Both the position numbers and the translations under genes were made by a program. Below the pieces are notes generated by a model, which was not told the DNA's origin, made no database searches, and worked only from the letters and a program-made list of their open reading frames with translations. 64,000 bases of DNA from an uncultured Lachnospiraceae bacterium (lineage in GTDB: Bacteria; Bacillota; Clostridia; Lachnospirales; Lachnospiraceae). The stretch is from positions 62,001 through 126,000 of the forward strand of contig CABSCP010000004.1 of the NCBI GenBank assembly GCA_902476265.1, in the 5' to 3' direction. Positions 60,025-64,000 of the stretch are shown here, piece after piece (positions within the stretch are counted from its first letter, which is position 1; each line of letters opens with the position of its first letter).

Positions 60025-60069
60025 GGTGCGAATCCCCCGGGGTTTTCATGTTCACTACCGATTCGCACC
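60025..60069. other. Inverted repeat in the CRISPR leader
   Basis: GGTGCGAATC (60025-60034) and GATTCGCACC (60060-60069), ten perfect pairs around 25 nt containing CCCCGGGG. It lies 130-170 bp from the first repeat and may be a leader protein-binding site or the 3' hairpin of a neighbouring transcript. The rest of 60070-60301 contains nothing I can assign. Confidence 0.55.
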
Positions 60070-60301
60070 ACACTCCTATCATTCAATTTCTCCGGAAACC
60101 TTGTCCGTCAAAATCTGATGGAAAGCCATTGGCAGCCCTTCCCGTTCACACTGCCTGATGCGTCTTCCGCAGTCACCATAATAAACGTGAGGCGCCATCA
60201 ACGGACAGGGGAAACCACGTTGCAAACAGTGTGCTTTCCCTTATCTGACCGTGTGTTCCCTTGCCCGCTCACAGGATTGGACAATTCCGTTTTGGATTTT
60301 T

Positions 60302-60634
60302 TTATTTCGCTTTTTCCACCGGATACTTCCTCGCATTTTTTTCAATCTTATCCTCCAGTATCTCTTTCAGATCCAGATGATACATCTGCGCAAACCGCAG
60401 GGTAAAAAACAGGACATCCGCCAGTTCTTCCCCGACATGTACCCTCTGCGGCCCTTCCTGCATGATCAGCTCCATGTCCTTCTGATCTTTAAATCGGAAA
60501 ATATCAAGCAATTCATTCGCTTCGGTTGAAATTCCTATCGCCAGATCTTTTGGATTATGAGACTGATTCCAATCCCGTTCTTCACAAAAATTCCTGACCA
60601 TTCCGATCAATTCTGCCACTGTATATTCTTCCAT
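60302..60634 (-). CDS. MazG-like nucleotide pyrophosphohydrolase
   Basis: 110 residues of the all-alpha NTP pyrophosphatase superfamily (RS21-C6/MazG-like). Metal ligands are ISTEANELLDIFRF (E-x-x-E) and GEELADVLFFTLRFA (E-x-x-D). Cleaves (d)NTPs such as dCTP analogues to monophosphates, a housecleaning or defence role. It stands between the CRISPR leader and the aldo/keto reductase, in the same orientation as both. Confidence 0.9.
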   Translation of the reverse strand: MEEYTVAELIGMVRNFCEERDWNQSHNPKDLAIGISTEANELLDIFRFKDQKDMELIMQEGPQRVHVGEELADVLFFTLRFAQMYHLDLKEILEDKIEKNARKYPVEKAK

Positions 60635-60691
60635 CGTTTCCCTGCTTTCCTATTTCACGGCCCATAGCCGTTCTGTTTTGCTTTTCAAATT

Positions 60692-61849
60692 TCAGCTTTG
60701 TGTGTCACCGGCAAAGATTCTTCCGGCCTTTTCCATCTGCTCTGCCACCGGCACGCCAAAGGGGCATCGTGTTTCACACTTCCTGCATCCGATGCAGTCC
60801 GACGCGTTATGGGCCAGCCCCTGATAATGGGCGCGCACGGTGGCCGGGACCTCCTCCTGCATCACTGCCAGATCATACAGCTTATTCACCATTGCGATGT
60901 CGATGTGCACAGGGCAGGGCGCACAATGTCCGCAGTAAGTACATTGTCCGAAATAAGCATGACTGGGCGCCGATGCGAGTACGCTGGCATAATCCTTTTC
61001 CTCTTCCGATGCGGTTTCATACGCCACGGCCGCGGCCACATGCTCCGGGGTGTCAAAGCCGGCCAGCACACTTGCCACAGCGGGTCGGGTGAGCGCATAG
61101 TGCAGACATTGGACGGGAGTGAGCGCCACACCGAAAGGAGATCTCTTCGCATCAAAAAGGCGGCCTCCCGCATAACCTTTCATCACCGTGATGCCTACGC
61201 CATTCTGTTCGCAAATCCGGTAAAGCTCCGCTCTTTCCGGCGCAATTCCGCCCAGGCTTTCTTCATATTCGTCCGCAAAATACTGTTCCATATTTTCGAT
61301 GGCAGGAAACAGGTCAAAGGCGGGATTGACACTGAATAGGATCATTTCTATGACGCTGCTTTGGGCTGCGAGCCTGGCAACAGCGGGATTATGCGTACTC
61401 ATGCCGATATGATGTATCACGCCCCGGGCTTTTAAATCCCGGGCATATTCTAAAAATTCCCCTTCCATAATCTGATGGAACTCGGCCGCTTCATCCACAA
61501 AATGAATCATTCCCAAATCTATGTAGTCCGTATCCAGCCTGTCCAGCAGATCCTGAAACGCCGCTTTCACTTTCGGCAGTTCCCGGGTACGTACATACTG
61601 TCCGTTCTGCCAGGTAGACCCTAAATGCCCCTGAATGATCCATCTGTCCCTTCTTCCTTTCAGCGCTGCCCCTATGTTGGACCGAACCTTCGGTTCCGAC
61701 ATCCAGCAGTCCAAAATGTTAATCCCTTTTTCCTCACAACAATCAATGACAGCCTTTACCTCTTTTGTATTATGGCGTTCCAGCCACTCCGCCCCCAGCC
61801 CGATTTCGCTGACCGAAAGGCCCGTATTCCCCAATTCTCTATACCTCAT
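60692..61849 (-). CDS. Aldo/keto reductase with C-terminal 4Fe-4S ferredoxin domain
   Basis: 385 residues. The AKR barrel begins MRYRELGNTGLSVSEIGLG, with Asp in NILDCWMSE, Tyr/Lys-type residues and IHHIGMSTHNPAV. From about 290 a ferredoxin-like tail carries CTYCGHCAPCPVHIDI and DCIGCRKCETRCPFGV, eight cysteines for two clusters. Such YhdN/COG1453 oxidoreductases occur in anaerobes; substrate unknown. The ATG at 61849 has GGAGGG seven bases upstream. Confidence 0.9.
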   Translation of the reverse strand: MRYRELGNTGLSVSEIGLGAEWLERHNTKEVKAVIDCCEEKGINILDCWMSEPKVRSNIGAALKGRRDRWIIQGHLGSTWQNGQYVRTRELPKVKAAFQDLLDRLDTDYIDLGMIHFVDEAAEFHQIMEGEFLEYARDLKARGVIHHIGMSTHNPAVARLAAQSSVIEMILFSVNPAFDLFPAIENMEQYFADEYEESLGGIAPERAELYRICEQNGVGITVMKGYAGGRLFDAKRSPFGVALTPVQCLHYALTRPAVASVLAGFDTPEHVAAAVAYETASEEEKDYASVLASAPSHAYFGQCTYCGHCAPCPVHIDIAMVNKLYDLAVMQEEVPATVRAHYQGLAHNASDCIGCRKCETRCPFGVPVAEQMEKAGRIFAGDTQS

Positions 61850-61981
61850 CTCTACGCCCTCCATTTCATTACATCCAGTTTAATCCTTTTTCCTTGTCCC
61901 TACAAGCCATACTTTTTATTCCACTCTGTGGCTGTTGTGTTATAATAAAACTGCCCTGTTTAAAGCAGGAATTCACACTAT

Positions 61982-62035
61982 GTGTTCTCTGCCAGAGAAC
62001 ACTCCGAAATGGAGATAAGCGCTGACTCTTCAGCG
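61982..62035. other. Three consecutive hairpins, structured RNA candidate
   Basis: GTGTTCTCT-gcc-AGAGAACAC (61982-62002), CTCC-gaaat-GGAG (62002-62014) and CGCTGA-ctct-TCAGCG (62020-62035), the last enclosed by AAGC/GCTT. A TATAAT at 61941 on the plus strand and a weak terminator-like CCTG/CAGG followed by TTTTATT near 61940-61970 on the minus strand flank it. It lies between helicase (upstream) and aldo/keto reductase on the minus strand. I cannot match it to a known riboswitch. Confidence 0.5.
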
Positions 62036-62079
62036 GTTTATCGGCTTAGCGTCTTTTCGCCCGGACACTTTCCCTTTTC

Positions 62080-64000
62080 TCACACCATCATATCAAACAG
62101 GGACAGCTGCACCGCTTCCTGTATCGATTTTTCTTTCCGGGTCGATTCCCTTATCGTGGTGTTCGGGGTGATTTCCCGTAAAAACGGAGATTCTTCTCCG
62201 GAAGCGGTCAGAATCAGTTCTTCCTTCGCACGGGTCATGCCCACATAAAACAGCCTTCTTTCCTCCTCTACGTCAGATGTTTTTCCGGCCGTCTCCATGG
62301 GAACAAGCCCCTTTTTCATACCATATAAAAACACTGCCGGAAATTCCAGCCCTTTTGCGCCGTGAAAAGTCATCAGTGTCACCGCATCCGCTAAAAATCT
62401 CCGCTGGCCGCAGCGCTTGATATCCCCGTCCTCCCCGAAGGACAGCGTCTGCAGAAATTCTTCCACGGAAGAATGCAGTACCGCCATATCCGTCAGCTTT
62501 TTCAAGGCCTCATTTTCTTCCAGCTTCCTGTCGCTGATCCACTCTTCCAAAAGCCGGACCGGCTTTGCTTTATGCACCGGTTTCTCATACTTTTTTGCCA
62601 GCAGTTCAAACGCTTCTTCGGCGTTTTCTTCCCCGGCGCTCCAGGCCAGCTTTATCGCCAGTTTTTTTGCCTGGTCATCCCGGGGCCGGAGGATATACCG
62701 GAAAAAGTACAATACGCCTCTCACTTCTTTCTCCAGAAGAAAATCCTCTCTTCCGGCCACTACATAAGGGATTCCTTCCTGTCCCAGACAATACTCCAAA
62801 AGCCTGGACTGCCGATGGGTGCGGTAGAGCACCGCGATATCCGAAAAACCCCGGATTCCGATATCCTGCCGTCCCGATTTTTCATCCACCTCCACCATAT
62901 CGATGCCGCCCACCAGACGGTTGATTTCTTTCGCGATAAAAATAGCTTCGCTTCTTTCATCCGCCGCCGAAACAATGCGGATCTTCGGGCCTTCTCCCCG
63001 CACGGCACTCATCTGCCGCTCCTGCCCGCTGTTATGGGCGATGACGGAAAGCGCGCCGTTCAAAATTTCCGGCGTACAGCGGTAATGATCTTTCAGCCGG
63101 ATCACCCGCTGCAAAGGGAAGGCTTCTTTCAGCCGGGAAAAGCACTGGGCGTCGCTTCCCCGGAAACCGTAAATGGATTGATCCGGATCACCGATGACAA
63201 AAAGCTCCTTCCCGTTTTTGTTCCACGCTTCGATCAGCCGATACTGGATGGGATTGATATCCTGAAACTCATCCACAAGAAGATAATGAAAGTTCTTTTC
63301 CGACTCCGGCGGTATTTCGCCCGCCTCAAACAATTCCAGCGTTTCCAGCAGCAAATCGTCATAGTCCAGCGCACCGGCGCTGCGCAGCTGTTCCCGATAA
63401 AATCCAAACGCCTCCAGCTCTTCCGGCTCCCATGTTGTTCCTTCTTTTTCCATTCCGCTTTTATACGAGGATACCGCTTTTAAAAAACGGTTTCCCGAAA
63501 GCTTTAATCCGCACTCCTTCACCGTTTTTTCAGCCAGTTCTTCCTGCAGTCCCGGATCGGCGATGAAAAAAGAAAGTCCGCTGTCCGTCAGGATCCGGCT
63601 GCAGATTGCGTGGAAGGTGCCGATCCTGATCCGCTTTCCCGCCCGTTTACCGCCGGGCAGCTTTTCCAGACGGCTTTTCATCTCCTCCGCCGCTTTATTG
63701 GTGAAAGTCACCGCCGTGATTTCGGAAGGGCTGATTTTTCGTTCCGTCAGCATGTACTCCAGCCGGGACAGGAGCGTTTTTGTCTTTCCGGTTCCCGGCC
63801 CCGCGATAACGGCAACGGTCCGTTCCGTTGCTTCAACCGCCTCCTGCTGGCTTTGATTTAGAAGCAGCGCCTTTTTTTCCGGAACAGCCGCCTCTTGCGC
63901 CTGTTCTTTCCCGGTCCCCTTTTTGGCGGCCTTCTTTTCCTCTTTTCCGGCCTTTTCCTGCCGCCTTAATTCCTCTGTAGAAAAGAGGGACAGCTGCCCG
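62080..64000 (-). CDS. UvrD/PcrA-type ATP-dependent helicase, N-terminus outside window
   Basis: Superfamily 1A 3'-5' DNA helicase; 639 visible codons. Walker A AGPGTGKTKTLL lies near 63800, upstream of the first in-window Met; then Walker B LLVDEFQDINPIQY, GDPDQSIYGFRG, motif IV RLKDHYRCTPEI and the late VTLMTFHGAKGLEFPAVFL and VGMTRAKEEL. The C-terminus ends QLSLFDMMV. Before the helicase core there is a Lys/Ala/Gln-rich linker and another QLSLF, so the gene extends at least 90 residues upstream and probably carries an extra N-terminal domain beyond the window. Same orientation as the genes to the left. Confidence 0.93.
   Translation of the reverse strand, partial: GQLSLFSTEELRRQEKAGKEEKKAAKKGTGKEQAQEAAVPEKKALLLNQSQQEAVEATERTVAVIAGPGTGKTKTLLSRLEYMLTERKISPSEITAVTFTNKAAEEMKSRLEKLPGGKRAGKRIRIGTFHAICSRILTDSGLSFFIADPGLQEELAEKTVKECGLKLSGNRFLKAVSSYKSGMEKEGTTWEPEELEAFGFYREQLRSAGALDYDDLLLETLELFEAGEIPPESEKNFHYLLVDEFQDINPIQYRLIEAWNKNGKELFVIGDPDQSIYGFRGSDAQCFSRLKEAFPLQRVIRLKDHYRCTPEILNGALSVIAHNSGQERQMSAVRGEGPKIRIVSAADERSEAIFIAKEINRLVGGIDMVEVDEKSGRQDIGIRGFSDIAVLYRTHRQSRLLEYCLGQEGIPYVVAGREDFLLEKEVRGVLYFFRYILRPRDDQAKKLAIKLAWSAGEENAEEAFELLAKKYEKPVHKAKPVRLLEEWISDRKLEENEALKKLTDMAVLHSSVEEFLQTLSFGEDGDIKRCGQRRFLADAVTLMTFHGAKGLEFPAVFLYGMKKGLVPMETAGKTSDVEEERRLFYVGMTRAKEELILTASGEESPFLREITPNTTIRESTRKEKSIQEAVQLSLFDMMV

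Noticed and set aside
60025..60069. tRNA-like GGTGCGAATCC arm
   Set aside because: Resembles a T-arm only superficially; no acceptor stem or anticodon arm can be formed.
62473..63483. 336-codon plus-strand frame opposite the helicase
   Set aside because: Antisense shadow of UvrD; helicase motifs fix the coding strand.
59309..64000. cas genes near the CRISPR array
   Set aside because: All genes here (MazG-like, aldo/keto reductase, UvrD) are unrelated; none has Cas motifs.

Overview
The window reads as part of a chromosome of an anaerobic gut-type Clostridia, most likely Lachnospiraceae. This rests on the hrcA-grpE-dnaK-dnaJ order under a CIRCE operator, Gram-positive ribosome binding sites, a DUF6465 protein, NaPi/PhoU and BceAB-type genes, a SpoVB-like flippase, and gut-Firmicute mobile elements. 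The core DNA has intermediate GC; the element around 43.1-46.0 kb and the gene at 38.4-38.8 kb are clearly AT-rich.

0-32.7 kb is mostly core chromosome. It holds the heat-shock operon (dnaJ cut off by the window edge), a DUF4091 protein, a DUF6465 protein, and a phosphate module: a NaPi symporter with a four-unit Pho box, then a PhoP/PhoR-like pair. Next come two nearly identical Rpn-type nuclease genes in tandem, uppP, a patatin, an aminotransferase, a ROK glucokinase preceded by a tandem hairpin array, a lone cobS, a DUF3048 lipoprotein, a flippase/DHHW/MBOAT cell-surface acylation group, tcdA, a YtcJ-like amidohydrolase, an ABC exporter, a two-component system and a low-molecular-weight protein tyrosine phosphatase (LMW-PTP).

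32.7-46.1 kb is a stack of related integrative elements inserted one after another into codons 8-12 of the LMW-PTP gene. Three direct att copies (32694, 43084, 46046) each carry a copy of that gene's first codons. Element A (32.7-43.1 kb) has int, xis, a VapE/CHC2 replication pair, a MobA/L relaxase split by an in-frame TAG, a hairpin-rich oriT candidate, a repressor and two ribbon-helix-helix genes. Element B (43.1-46.05 kb) keeps both element ends but carries only an OLD-like ATPase-TOPRIM protein and a DUF1016 nuclease, which are defence-type cargo. A deleted int pseudogene at 46.1-46.4 kb marks a third element.

46.5-53.3 kb is accessory: an acetyltransferase, TrmO, a MerR regulator, and a BceRS-ABC antimicrobial-peptide module whose permease is broken by a deletion and frameshift. 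It joins what looks like the cut-off 5' end of a NERD-type gene.

53.4-59.3 kb is an RNA-repair island. It contains rtcB (RNA ligase) and prfH (release-factor homologue), preceded by a good promoter, a 30-codon leader ORF and an intrinsic terminator. Behind them lies an overlapping three-gene operon: a pRiA4b ORF-3-like protein and two RlaP-type nucleotidyltransferases. The leader ORF's Shine-Dalgarno region can pair with the 5' arm of the terminator. This suggests, as inference, a switch that turns the repair genes on when ribosome initiation fails. I consider it the most interesting part of the window.

59.4-64 kb holds an orphan CRISPR array with type I-C-like repeats (six good repeats and one decayed), its leader, a MazG-like pyrophosphohydrolase, an aldo/keto reductase with ferredoxin-like clusters, a structured intergenic segment, and a UvrD-type helicase running off the window end.
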